Shown: positions 51,101 to 58,662 of the stretch, piece by piece
Numbering within the stretch: the stretch's first letter is position 1
How the letters are laid out: every line of letters begins with the position of its first letter
DNA from: Treponema rectale
GTDB taxonomy: Bacteria; Spirochaetota; Spirochaetia; Treponematales; Treponemataceae
Assembly: GCF_014202035.1 (NCBI RefSeq)
Contig: NZ_JACHFR010000001.1
Location: forward strand, 62,001-126,000
Length of the DNA stretch: 64,000 nucleotides
Direction of reading: 5' to 3'
Program-made: the position numbers and the translations under genes
The notes under the pieces: generated by a model
Told to the model about the DNA's origin: nothing
What the model saw: only the letters and a program-made list of their open reading frames with translations
Database searches by the model: none

Positions 51101-51355
51101 TTAAGATTCCATTTTTTTTATCATGGCGAATATTACTGCAACGGCACGCCAGGTTTCTTCCGGAATACAGTCTCCGATTTCCTGCAGGGAAAGAATACTT
51201 TCTGTAAAAGCATCCTTTACTACGGGAATTTTGTTTTCTTCTGCGATGCTGATCATTTTTTCTGCCAGCAGACCTTTTGCCTTTGCCTGAATCACCGGAG
51301 CTTCTCTGTCAGGAGGATATTTGAGGGCAACTGCACTGAAAGTATTGTTTTTCAT
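51101..51355 (-). CDS. FlhB C-terminal-domain-like protein (84 aa)
   Basis: The whole protein resembles the cytoplasmic C-terminal part of the flagellar export switch FlhB, after its Asn-Pro-Thr-His cleavage site: Ala-Val-Ala-Leu-Lys-Tyr, Pro-Val-Ile-Gln-Ala-Lys-Ala-Lys-Gly, Ile-Ala-Glu-Glu-Asn-Lys-Ile-Pro-Val and Ile-Pro-Glu-Glu-Thr-Trp. It has no membrane part and no Asn-Pro-Thr-His. Free-standing proteins of this kind (called YlqH in Bacillus) have an uncertain role. Its ATG overlaps the stop of the upstream FliK-like gene by one base, so the two are translationally coupled. Confidence 0.85.
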   Translation of the reverse strand: MKNNTFSAVALKYPPDREAPVIQAKAKGLLAEKMISIAEENKIPVVKDAFTESILSLQEIGDCIPEETWRAVAVIFAMIKKMES

Positions 51356-52404
51356 CAGACTGATTCTTCGAAGGAAAGGGGGATTTCATCATTTAGAAAA
51401 AATCCTTCTGTAAAAGCAGAGGTGGAATAGATTACTGACACAGAATCATCGTTCATGCCGGAACGAAGTAATTCTCCAAGCCGCTTTTCCTCAAAAGGAA
51501 TACGAGAGGTCAAAAGCGGCGGTAATGTACAGAACCGCATTTCCCTAACCTTGCTTAACTTATAATATACCACAAAATAATAATTTGTCACATCTTTTTT
51601 TTTGTTTTGAGATGAATTTTCAGAATTGAACTTTACGTCAACACATATTTTTTCTGTAGTTTTCAGAATATTATTGTATTGAATCCGGATGTTTCCCCGG
51701 GCATTTTTTTCGTTAAGATTATATTCGTATGGAAGGACAAGCCATTGTACCGGACCGTCGTTTTTTTTGTGGTTAAAAAAAGCAAGCAGGCCTTCATTTT
51801 GGGGCAGGGGAGATGAGTAGAGTTTATCTATTATACTGCCGTCAGATTGGGAATAACTGCTTTCAGATTCTTTTTGATTGTCTTCTGAATTGAAATCCAG
51901 CTCCATAAGGAACCGCTTTACGTTTTCTTCTGTGGCAGGAATTCCTTTTTCTTCAAGAACTGCTGCAATTTCTGCTGCTTTTCGTTCTTTTCCGGGAAAT
52001 TTTTTAGAAATTACTGAAGCTTTTGAAATTATTTTTGGATCGATTTTTACGCCGAGATTCTGCAGAAGGGCTACCAGTTTTACAGCTGAGTCATCCGGAG
52101 AAATTCCCTGTGCCGCTAAAAAACTTTCTATGCGCGAAAACTGCTGCAGGGGGGCATTCTGTTCTGCCGGAATCAGAAGTATTTTACCGTCCCGGGAAGT
52201 TTTTATTATTGCTGTGAATGAGTCTCCCTGCTTCAGGGGAATGTCGCTTTTTACCGAAATTCTGCTGCCGGCAAGGCTTACAGTATAGTTTTGAGGTGAA
52301 TTTTCTGCGATAACCCGTACAAAAACAGAACTGCCCTCATGAACTTCTGACTGAACATTGTTCACGAGGGCAAGGTTCTGTGTTTGAATTGAAATGTAAT
52401 TCAA
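51355..52404 (-). CDS. FliK-like (YlqG-like) hypothetical protein (349 aa)
   Basis: It has no signal peptide. The N-terminal 80 residues are a beta-rich region; the centre (about 100-170) is helical, the linker is Ser/Gln-rich, and the C-terminal 150 residues form a domain ending in Phe-Glu-Glu-Ser-Val. Sequence motifs are weak. I assign 'FliK-like' mainly from its coupling with the FlhB C-terminal-like gene, as in the Bacillus ylqG-ylqH pair, and from its N/C domain layout with a flexible linker. It may therefore be a different conserved treponemal protein. It begins 20 bp after rplS. Confidence 0.6.
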   Translation of the reverse strand: MNYISIQTQNLALVNNVQSEVHEGSSVFVRVIAENSPQNYTVSLAGSRISVKSDIPLKQGDSFTAIIKTSRDGKILLIPAEQNAPLQQFSRIESFLAAQGISPDDSAVKLVALLQNLGVKIDPKIISKASVISKKFPGKERKAAEIAAVLEEKGIPATEENVKRFLMELDFNSEDNQKESESSYSQSDGSIIDKLYSSPLPQNEGLLAFFNHKKNDGPVQWLVLPYEYNLNEKNARGNIRIQYNNILKTTEKICVDVKFNSENSSQNKKKDVTNYYFVVYYKLSKVREMRFCTLPPLLTSRIPFEEKRLGELLRSGMNDDSVSVIYSTSAFTEGFFLNDEIPLSFEESV

Positions 52405-52424
52405 AACTTTATCAGGCGCAAAAA

Positions 52425-52889
52425 TTATTTTGCGTTTGCTTCTTTTGTTGCGTTTGCTTCTTTTGCAGCTTCTTTAATAGCCTTTTCTTCTGCATCTGCA
52501 GCAGCGTAAGCAGCCTTGTTAGCTGCAAATTCTGCATTTGCTTTTGCACCAAGAAGTTCCTTGATTTTAGCAGCCTTACCGATCTTATCACGTACGTAGT
52601 AGATCTTTGAGCGGCGTACTTTACCAGGACGTACAAGTTCAACTTTTACGATGCGCGGGCTGTGAAGCGGGAATACGCGTTCTACGCCAACACCATAGCT
52701 TTCCTTGCGAACTGTGAAAGTCTTACCGATACCCTTGTTTTTCATGCAGAGTACGAGACCTTCAAAAATCTGGATACGCTTTGTTTTACCTTCGATAATT
52801 TCAAAGTGTACTTTTACAGTATCACCAACTTTGAAGCTTTCTGCGTTCTGTTTAGTCTGTTTTGCTTCAATGGTTTTAATAATGTCCAT
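52425..52889 (-). CDS. rplS: Ribosomal protein L19 with long C-terminal extension
   Basis: Residues 1-115 are a normal bacterial L19: Phe-Lys-Val-Gly-Asp-Thr-Val, [12 protein letters not shown], Phe-Pro-Leu-His-Ser-Pro and [10 protein letters not shown]. An extra tail of about 39 residues, rich in Ala, Lys, Glu and Asn, follows and is not usual for L19. I start at 52889 (Met-Asp-Ile-Ile-Lys), with AGGAG upstream, one base after the trmD stop. The longer frame to 52982 overlaps trmD and is rejected. Confidence 0.95.
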   Translation of the reverse strand: MDIIKTIEAKQTKQNAESFKVGDTVKVHFEIIEGKTKRIQIFEGLVLCMKNKGIGKTFTVRKESYGVGVERVFPLHSPRIVKVELVRPGKVRRSKIYYVRDKIGKAAKIKELLGAKANAEFAANKAAYAAADAEEKAIKEAAKEANATKEANAK

Positions 52890-52890
52890 G

Positions 52891-53697
52891 CTATTTCTCC
52901 TGATTGCTGCGTTGTAACCTTCGCAACAGTCTGTTTTTCTTACGGTCATTTTTATATGTCGTATAGCCCGTAAGTTCTTCAATCATTTTTTCTGCTTCTT
53001 CAGTAAGAGTACCCGTCAGCCTTGCAGTCTGAATAAGATCAGGTCTGTTTCTCAAGGTTTTTTCCAGGCTCTTTCTAAGACGCCACTTTCGGATTTCTTC
53101 ATGGTTGCCGCTTCTAAGTATAGAAGGAACTTCCAGGCCTCTGTACACTTCCGGTCTCGTGTACTGGGGATATTCCAAAAGGTTGCCGTTGAAACTTTCT
53201 TCATTCAGTGATTCTTCTGTGATGACGCCTTCAACAAGACGATAGATTGCATCTACCATTACTGTTGCGGCAAGCTCTCCACTGGACATTACATAATCCC
53301 CGATGGACAGTTCTTCATCAACATAAGTGTCAATGATGCGCTGGTCTATACCTTCGTATCTTCCGCAGATAAAAACCAGGTTTTCTTTACGGCTGAGTTC
53401 GACTGCCTTTTTCTGCGTAAACTGCTTTCCGCTGGGCGTCACGTAAATAACGTGCTGCTGCTTTTTGTAAGCCTGTATGCTGTCTAAAGCTCGTCCGAGA
53501 GGTTCGGGCATCAAAAGCTGTCCTGCTCCCCCGCCATAGGTCCCGTCGTCACATGTCTTGTGTCTATCCAGGGCAAAGTCCCTGATATTCACTAAATCGT
53601 AAGCAATAATTCCCTTTTCCACAGCTTTTGCCATGATTGAAGTTTTGAAAAAAGCTTCAGGAATTTCAGGGAATAAGGTCAGCACTGTAAATTTCAC
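52891..53697 (-). CDS. trmD: tRNA (guanine-37-N1) methyltransferase
   Basis: TrmD methylates G37 next to the anticodon of several tRNAs, preventing frameshifts. The knotted SPOUT domain shows [10 protein letters not shown], [10 protein letters not shown] and [11 protein letters not shown]. The C-terminal domain has Thr-Arg-Pro and Ser-Gly-Asn-His. At 268 residues it is slightly longer than usual, by a basic C-terminal tail. It is five bases after rimM and one base before rplS in the classic order. Confidence 0.96.
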   Translation of the reverse strand: MKFTVLTLFPEIPEAFFKTSIMAKAVEKGIIAYDLVNIRDFALDRHKTCDDGTYGGGAGQLLMPEPLGRALDSIQAYKKQQHVIYVTPSGKQFTQKKAVELSRKENLVFICGRYEGIDQRIIDTYVDEELSIGDYVMSSGELAATVMVDAIYRLVEGVITEESLNEESFNGNLLEYPQYTRPEVYRGLEVPSILRSGNHEEIRKWRLRKSLEKTLRNRPDLIQTARLTGTLTEEAEKMIEELTGYTTYKNDRKKNRLLRRLQRSNQEK

Positions 53698-53702
53698 AGG
53701 AA

Positions 53703-54281
53703 TTACTCCAGAATCCAGAGGTGCATCAGCTGCATTTTCTGCCCTTCAACATCAACTTCGCCAATAAACTGATCCTTAAACGGTACATAAACCGTCTTTG
53801 GATTGCCTTTTTTGTTCAGTTTGACGCTGTCTGCCAGTAATGTACAGCTCTCGGACAGCAAAATCTCAACGAGATAACCTGATCCGCCTTCCAATACGTT
53901 TGTGACTGTGCCAACAACATGTTCTGCTGCCGGTGCGTCTTCCGCCGTTTCCTTATATATTATTGAACATCCTTTAAGATCTTCAATGTACCACTCACCC
54001 TTCTGCAGAGGATGTGCGTATTTGCGTGGAACTACGATTTCCCACCTGTTGTATTTTGCAGCTTCTTCAGGTGAATTTATTCCCGCCAGTTTCATATACA
54101 GAACAGCAGCACCTTCTCTGGTTGATTCAACCGTAAAAGTTTTTTTTATGTTACCGTCTGTTAAAGTCACTTCTTCCATACATGCAAAATGCCCGTACTC
54201 GCCGGAAGTGCTTTCTACTTTAAATTCGCCCGTAATTCCATGGGAACCCCGGACAATACCCACAACAAACTGATCTACCAT
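53703..54281 (-). CDS. rimM: Ribosome maturation factor RimM
   Basis: It assists assembly of the 30S head. The start Val-Gly-Ile-Val-Arg-Gly-Ser-His-Gly-Ile-Thr-Gly-Glu-Phe matches the family's N-terminal beta-barrel (usually Gly-x-Ile-x-x-x-His-Gly-Ile-x-Gly). The C-terminal PRC-barrel carries Trp-Tyr-Ile-Glu-Asp-Leu-Lys-Gly and ends Val-Tyr-Val-Pro-Phe-Lys-Asp ... Met-Gln-Leu-Met-His-Leu-Trp. Length (192 aa) is near normal. It is 12 bp after the KH-protein gene and precedes trmD, in the conserved order. Confidence 0.94.
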   Translation of the reverse strand: MVDQFVVGIVRGSHGITGEFKVESTSGEYGHFACMEEVTLTDGNIKKTFTVESTREGAAVLYMKLAGINSPEEAAKYNRWEIVVPRKYAHPLQKGEWYIEDLKGCSIIYKETAEDAPAAEHVVGTVTNVLEGGSGYLVEILLSESCTLLADSVKLNKKGNPKTVYVPFKDQFIGEVDVEGQKMQLMHLWILE

Positions 54282-54293
54282 TATAAGCTGCCG

Positions 54294-54527
54294 TCAGTCC
54301 AGAATTTCAAGAGTGTAACGAGTACCATCTTTACTGGATGTTGCACTTAAAACAGTACGAAGAGCTTTTGCAATACGACCGTACTTTCCAATAACTTTGC
54401 CAATGTCACCCTGAGCAACGCTGAGCTGAAGAACTCTTCCACGTTCACCCTCGGTTTCTGTTACAGAGACTGCATTTGGATCATCGACCAATGATTTTGC
54501 AATGTATTCAATCAGGTCTTTTTCCAT
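54294..54527 (-). CDS. khpA: KH-domain RNA-binding protein KhpA
   Basis: This 77-residue single KH domain has the Gly-Lys-Val-Ile-Gly-Lys-Tyr-Gly-Arg-Ile-Ala-Lys-Ala-Leu-Arg motif, a fuller form of the Gly-x-x-Gly loop that binds RNA. The family lies between rpsP and rimM in many bacteria and is linked to cell elongation and RNA regulation in some. The ATG is 20 bp after the rpsP stop. It is intact. Confidence 0.94.
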   Translation of the reverse strand: MEKDLIEYIAKSLVDDPNAVSVTETEGERGRVLQLSVAQGDIGKVIGKYGRIAKALRTVLSATSSKDGTRYTLEILD

Positions 54528-54547
54528 TGTTTAGTTCCCTCTGTTAA

Positions 54548-54814
54548 TTATTTGGCAATAGATTTTCCAGAAGCAGACAAGCCCTTGATGTTGAAAAGCT
54601 TCTTCACCATGTTTGTAGGCTGTGCACCGACACCAAGCCAATACTTTGCACGTTCTTCGTCAAAGCTTACCTGATTAGCTTCTGCTGCGATCGGGTGATA
54701 CTGACCGATTTCTTCGATTGTAACTCCATCACGTGGTTTGCGTGAATCCTGAACTACAATACGATAGTCCGGGCGCTTTTTAGTACCGAACTTCTTGAGT
54801 CTGATTTTAACCAC
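54548..54814 (-). CDS. rpsP: Ribosomal protein S16
   Basis: First gene of the operon. The protein starts Val(Met)-Val-Lys-Ile-Arg-Leu-Lys-Lys-Phe-Gly-Thr-Lys-Lys-Arg-Pro and contains [13 protein letters not shown]. I place the start at a GTG at 54814, with a strong GGAGG six bases before it, giving 88 residues; the frame open to 54871 would add 19 unusual residues. A good minus-strand promoter lies at 54892-54920, with a small hairpin in the leader. ffh, often upstream of rpsP, is not here. Confidence 0.95.
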   Translation of the reverse strand: MVKIRLKKFGTKKRPDYRIVVQDSRKPRDGVTIEEIGQYHPIAAEANQVSFDEERAKYWLGVGAQPTNMVKKLFNIKGLSASGKSIAK

Positions 54815-54868
54815 TTTATTCCTCCGAAGGTCTCTCGCGAACGGGGTCAAGACCTGAGATATAGTATG

Positions 54869-54884
54869 CACACTATACAGTGTG
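54869..54884 (-). promoter_or_regulatory. Leader hairpin of the rpsP operon
   Basis: CACACT-ATAC-AGTGTG forms a 6-bp stem with a four-base loop in the untranslated leader, between the promoter and the rpsP ribosome binding site. It could be a regulatory or stabilising hairpin. Confidence 0.4.
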
Positions 54885-54891
54885 AATGCGA

Positions 54892-54920
54892 ATGATATTG
54901 AAAAGAAAGGTTTTAGTCAA
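54892..54920 (-). promoter_or_regulatory. Promoter of the rpsP operon
   Basis: On the minus strand TTGACT and TATCAT are separated by exactly 17 bp. The predicted leader is about 70 nt. Confidence 0.7.
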
Positions 54921-55010
54921 TGGTGTGAAGCGCATACCGGTGCAGACAGTGCATTTTTATGCAGTTTGCTTGAGCTTTTTTGAAAAGTTTTAATAAAGGT
55001 ATTATTAAAT

Positions 55011-55042
55011 AAAAAAACCTGCATCGTAATGATACAGGTTTG
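55011..55042 (-). terminator. Terminator after tRNA-Asp
   Basis: On the minus strand AACCTGTATC pairs with GATGCAGGTT (one G-T pair) across a five-base loop, followed by seven T. It begins two bases after the tRNA. Confidence 0.88.
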
Positions 55043-55043
55043 T

Positions 55044-55117
55044 CGGGATGTACGAGGCTCGAACTCGTGATCTCCGGCGTGACAGGCCAGCGCGATAACC
55101 AACTTCGCTAACACCCC
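55044..55117 (-). tRNA. tRNA-Asp (GUC)
   Basis: Acceptor GGGGTGT pairs with ACATCCC (one G-U pair), with discriminator G as expected for Asp. The anticodon loop CTGTCAC in a CTGGC/GCCGG stem gives GUC. The T-arm is ACGAG-TTCGAGC-CTCGT. It is 74 nt with no encoded CCA. Confidence 0.96.
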
Positions 55118-55129
55118 AAAAGTGTGGTT

Positions 55130-55158
55130 ATCATACAGACTGATTTGCTTTATGTCAA
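55130..55158 (-). promoter_or_regulatory. Promoter of tRNA-Asp
   Basis: On the minus strand TTGACA and TATGAT are separated by 17 bp, ending 12 bases before the tRNA. Confidence 0.8.
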
Positions 55159-55175
55159 GTAGTGTTTGTAAAAAA

Positions 55176-55415
55176 TCATGACATTACGGCTTTTGCGAGC
55201 TGGTCTGCGCAGGATGTTGACTTTGCACCGCAGATATTGCCTTTTAATTTTGAAGAGATTTCCTGAGCCGTCATTCCTTCACAGAGTTTTGCAATTGCTT
55301 TCAGGTTGCCGTTGCAGCCGCCTGTAAATTTTATGTTGCGTATGATGTCTCCGTCTTTTTCAAATTCGATTTTTGTGGCACAGGTGCCTTTTGTTGTATA
55401 GCTTATTTTTTCCAT
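55176..55415 (-). CDS. TSCPD-domain protein (TIGR03905-like, 79 aa)
   Basis: A small cytosolic protein matching the free-standing TSCPD family: Thr-Lys-Gly-Thr-Cys-Ala-Thr-Lys-Ile near the N-terminus, Gly-Gly-Cys-Asn-Gly-Asn-Leu-Lys-Ala-Ile in the centre, and Gly-Asn-x-Cys-Gly-Ala-Lys-Ser-Thr-Ser-Cys-Ala-Asp-Gln-Leu at the end. The same domain occurs at the end of some vitamin-B12-dependent ribonucleotide reductases. The four cysteines may bind metal. Its role as a separate protein is unknown. It lies 58 bp upstream of tRNA-Asp on the same strand and is intact. Confidence 0.9.
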   Translation of the reverse strand: MEKISYTTKGTCATKIEFEKDGDIIRNIKFTGGCNGNLKAIAKLCEGMTAQEISSKLKGNICGAKSTSCADQLAKAVMS

Positions 55416-55570
55416 AGACGACTATTTTATAGCTTTGGGAGTTTTTATGTAAATATGTATTTATATAGAAAAAAAATATTTAGAGGATTTTGAAAGAATT
55501 ATTAATTAATAAGTTGAAAGAAATATATTGCTTCAGTTAAAATTAAGTATACTTAATAAGGGAGTCTAAA

Positions 55571-57490
55571 TTGAAAAAAATAGTTTTATTGCTTGCAGTA
55601 TTCTGTCTTGTATCTGCCGGACTGGTTTCCTGCAGTGCAGAAAATACTTCGGAACCGGTATAGACCTGTACTGTTGCTTTTTATCCAAATACAGACAGTA
55701 CTTCATATCAACCGGTAACACAGGTTTTTACTGTTGGAGAAACAAAGCCGCTTACTGGAATAGACCGTCTTGGTTTTTATAATCCCGGATATTATTTTGC
55801 CGGCTGGGCCTTAACACAGGATTCAGAGGAAGTTGTTTACAGTGATTGTCAGACTGTAACTTTGGATAAAAGTATTAATCTTTATGCAGTCTGGTCTGCC
55901 AGTCCCCGTTATTCGGTTACTGTGGCTGGTCTGGAGCATTGTACTATAAGCTTTTCTTCATCTTCTGCTTATGAAGGCGAGAAGATTTCTGTTTATGCAG
56001 TAATTGATGCCGGCTATAAAATTAATCAGATATCTGCAGAAACTCAGACTCATGAGGCAATTGAATTAAAGCACTATGAAGACGTAGAAAACTACTGGTA
56101 TTTTATTATGCCGGATGAGGATGTAGTGTTTACGTTAAAAACGGAAGCTCAGGTGTATAGTATTTCTGTAAAGGATGGGCTTACCGGTGGACAGGCTGTT
56201 CTTAATAAAAATTCCGCCTGTACGGGAGAAGAGGTTGTTCTGACTGTAACGGCAGACTATGGTTATAACTATAGTTCCTTTGTAAAAGTTACCGGGGAAA
56301 ATAAATTTGGCGATATAGATGCTGAAAAGACAGAATCTGACGGTAAGATTATTCTTACTTTTGATATGCCTGCGGGAGATGTTGTTATTGAAGTATTCTT
56401 TACACCAGTTTCTAATTATGTAATTGCTTCAGATTCAGAAAATGGAAGTATGGAGGTAATTAATTATGCCGCTTATGGAACAGAGGTTTCTGTAACTTTG
56501 ATTCCGGATGAAGGCTATGCAGGCGAACAGGTTTTTGTACAGGACAATGAGGGAAATCCTGTTTCTGTAACAAAAAAGACTGAGAGTGAATATACTTTTA
56601 CGATGCCGGCAACCAGGGTAACGGTTTCCTGCTTATTCAAGCTTGTCAGGGAGTATTCTTTTCATACAGAGCCTGAACTTCTTCCAGAAGGAACTGAAGG
56701 AACTGCGGGAGTTACAGGTAAATATGTTTACTTTGGAGACTGGCCTCAGACTGTAAAGTCGGATAAGGTTACTGTTGATGAAGAGCAGACGTTTACAGCT
56801 GGAGATAATACTTATTATCTTGGAAGTGATAATTTTTATTATGCAAAGATTTTAGAAAATGCTTATTCAGATGAATGTAAATATTCAGACAGGAGCGTCG
56901 CAAAGACATCTGAAGAAAACAGTTACAGGTATTTTAAGGTTGAACCTGTTAAGTGGAGAGTATTGAATCCTGATGCAGATGCAGCTGAAAATAGAATTCT
57001 TCTTGCAGAAACTATCCTTACTTCAGGAATAGCTTTTGAAAAAGATGCTGCTGATTCTGCAACTTATGAAACATCAGACATCTGCACCTGGCTTACTTAT
57101 ACTTTCAGACTGTCAGCATTTGCTCAAAATAGTTATGCGCTGCTGGAGCATGCCGGGGTTGTTGATGATAGTGATACGAATAAAGATTATGTATTCCTTT
57201 TAAGTGAGGAAGAACTTATTAATACCGCTTATGGATTTTCTGCTAACAAGGATGAAGAGAATTCTGTAAGGACAAGAACGGCCTGTGATTTTGCTGTTGC
57301 AAATAATGTAGAAAAGAGTTATTCAGGCTGTATGTGGATGTGCCGTGATGTTTATAATATTGTTGCTTCAGATACAGATTCTGTTAGATATGTAGCATAT
57401 GATGGTAAATTAGATTCTGTTAGAGCCCTTGATGATGCTCATTTAGGAATCTGTCCTGCAATCTGTATCAGTGCAGAAAATTTACAGTAG
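55571..57490 (+). pseudogene. Lipoprotein gene with an in-frame amber stop (InlB-like repeat and DUF6273-like domain)
   Basis: A TTG start at 55571, with GGGAG seven bases upstream, opens a perfect lipoprotein signal peptide (Leu-Val-Ser-Cys, Cys at residue 21). Codon 31 is TAG (55661-55663). The same frame then stays open to 57490 without any shift. After the stop comes a Listeria-Bacteroides (InlB B-type) repeat domain (Phe-Tyr-Pro ... Tyr-Tyr-Phe-Ala-Gly-Trp-Ala), three further beta repeats, and a C-terminal domain like DUF6273 (Phe-Gly-Asp-Trp-Pro-Gln-Thr; Val-Lys-Trp-Arg-Val-Leu). Without readthrough the body would lack export. An internal start near 55862 exists but has no signal peptide. 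Other genes here use TAG as a true stop. Confidence 0.8.
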
Positions 57491-57515
57491 CAGTAAATCA
57501 GTTTTTTTTTATAAA

Positions 57516-57550
57516 CTCCTATGCCCCACCAGGCGTAGGAGAATTTTTTT
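57516..57550 (+). terminator. Terminator after the amber-containing lipoprotein gene
   Basis: CTCCTATGCC pairs exactly with a right arm ending GTAGGAG across a six-base loop, followed by AA and seven T. Confidence 0.9.
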
Positions 57551-57668
57551 CATCTTTTACAGAAGTAATTTTAATGATTATTATTGTCGGATAGTTTAAG
57601 TTATCTCCGATAAGTACATTGTAACATTCATCTGGCTTAAGTTCATATTCTAATAAATTCTTTGTTTA

Positions 57669-57707
57669 TTTGTCGTGATTTTGAAAATTCAGTGAAAATA
57701 TATATAT
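57669..57707 (+). promoter_or_regulatory. Conserved upstream motif, Rpn copy at 57.7 kb
   Basis: TTTGTCGTGATTTT, GAAAATT, CAGTGAAA and TATATATA in the usual order, ending 32 bases before the ATG. It matches the 22.9-kb copy closely, including the stretch down to the ribosome binding site. Confidence 0.65.
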
Positions 57708-57739
57708 GTAAAAATATATAAAAAGGAGCTGTAAAAATC

Positions 57740-58543
57740 ATGAACGGACAATTCACCAGACCGTGGAAGGACCTGACCTTTAAGGACAACTTTATTTTCT
57801 GCAAGGTTATGAAAAACGAAGAAATCTGCAGAAAGATGCTTGAGATTCTTCTTAAAATTAAAGTCGAAAAAATCGAATACATTGAATCAGAAAAGACCAT
57901 CGAAAACTATTATGAATCCAGGGGAATCAGGCTTGATGTCTACGTAAAGGATTCCGACAGAATCTTTGACATAGAAATCCAGACCGGCAACTATGATGAC
58001 CTGCTGCTGAGGGCCCGCTACTATCAGGGAGCCTGTGACGTAGCAACCGTAAGGCGCCGCACTAAATTCAGGAACCTTAAGGAAACCTACATCGTCTTCA
58101 TTTGTGAAGAAGATCCTTTCGGAATGGGACTGCCCGTGTACACGAAGAAGAACCGTTTTACAGAAACAGACGCCCTGATTTATGATGACAAAACCCATGC
58201 CGTATTTTATAATTCAAGTGCATGGAGCAGGGTTCAGGACGAAGAACTAAGGGACGTACTGCGTTTTATTTATGAATCCAAAGCAACTTCTTCTTTTTCA
58301 AAACTTCTTGAAGAAAACACCCTCCGTGCAAAATCCAGACCCGAGATGGAGGATGAATACATGTATTTTATGGACATACTTGAAGAAGAAAAGGAATATG
58401 CCCGTGAAGCTGGTCTTGCCGAAGGTGCCCGTCAAAAAGCTGTTGAAACAGCAAAAAATCTTTTAAGCATGAATCTTTCTCCTGAACAGGTTGCACAGGG
58501 AACAGGACTTTCTCTTGAAGAAGTTTTAGATTTAAGAAATTAA
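57740..58543 (+). CDS. Rpn-family PD-(D/E)XK nuclease / putative transposase (267 aa)
   Basis: Residues 1-225 are nearly identical to the Rpn protein at 22020-22880, including Asp66, Glu79 and Gln81. The C-terminus differs: after Ala-Glu-Gly-Ala-Arg-Gln-Lys-Ala-Val-Glu-Thr-Ala it continues Lys-Asn-Leu-Leu-Ser-Met-Asn-Leu and ends Gly-Leu-Ser-Leu-Glu-Glu-Val-Leu-Asp-Leu-Arg-Asn, and the Glu-Gly-Arg repeats are reduced. AAGGAGC precedes the ATG. No palindromic element follows this copy. The near-identity of DNA shows recent movement or conversion. It is intact and could be the active family member. Confidence 0.88.
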   Translation: MNGQFTRPWKDLTFKDNFIFCKVMKNEEICRKMLEILLKIKVEKIEYIESEKTIENYYESRGIRLDVYVKDSDRIFDIEIQTGNYDDLLLRARYYQGACDVATVRRRTKFRNLKETYIVFICEEDPFGMGLPVYTKKNRFTETDALIYDDKTHAVFYNSSAWSRVQDEELRDVLRFIYESKATSSFSKLLEENTLRAKSRPEMEDEYMYFMDILEEEKEYAREAGLAEGARQKAVETAKNLLSMNLSPEQVAQGTGLSLEEVLDLRN

Positions 58544-58591
58544 GTTTTTAAAGTTTATAAATCTGTCTTTCTAAAATATTTATTCCCCGTA

Positions 58592-58620
58592 TTAACAAAT
58601 TTTTAATAAAGGAATATAAT
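58592..58620 (+). promoter_or_regulatory. Promoter of ilvE
   Basis: TTAACA at 58592-58597 and TATAAT at 58615-58620 are separated by 17 bp. The leader is about 35 nt with AAGGAG before the ATG at 58663. Confidence 0.72.
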
Positions 58621-58662
58621 CTCTTATCTATAGTATTGAATTTTTTTTTAAGGAGTGACGAT

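Noticed and set aside
55571-57490. General reassignment of TAG as a sense codon
   Set aside because: TAG ends the metalloregulator, ilvE, pta and this gene itself at plausible family lengths, so TAG is a normal stop here.
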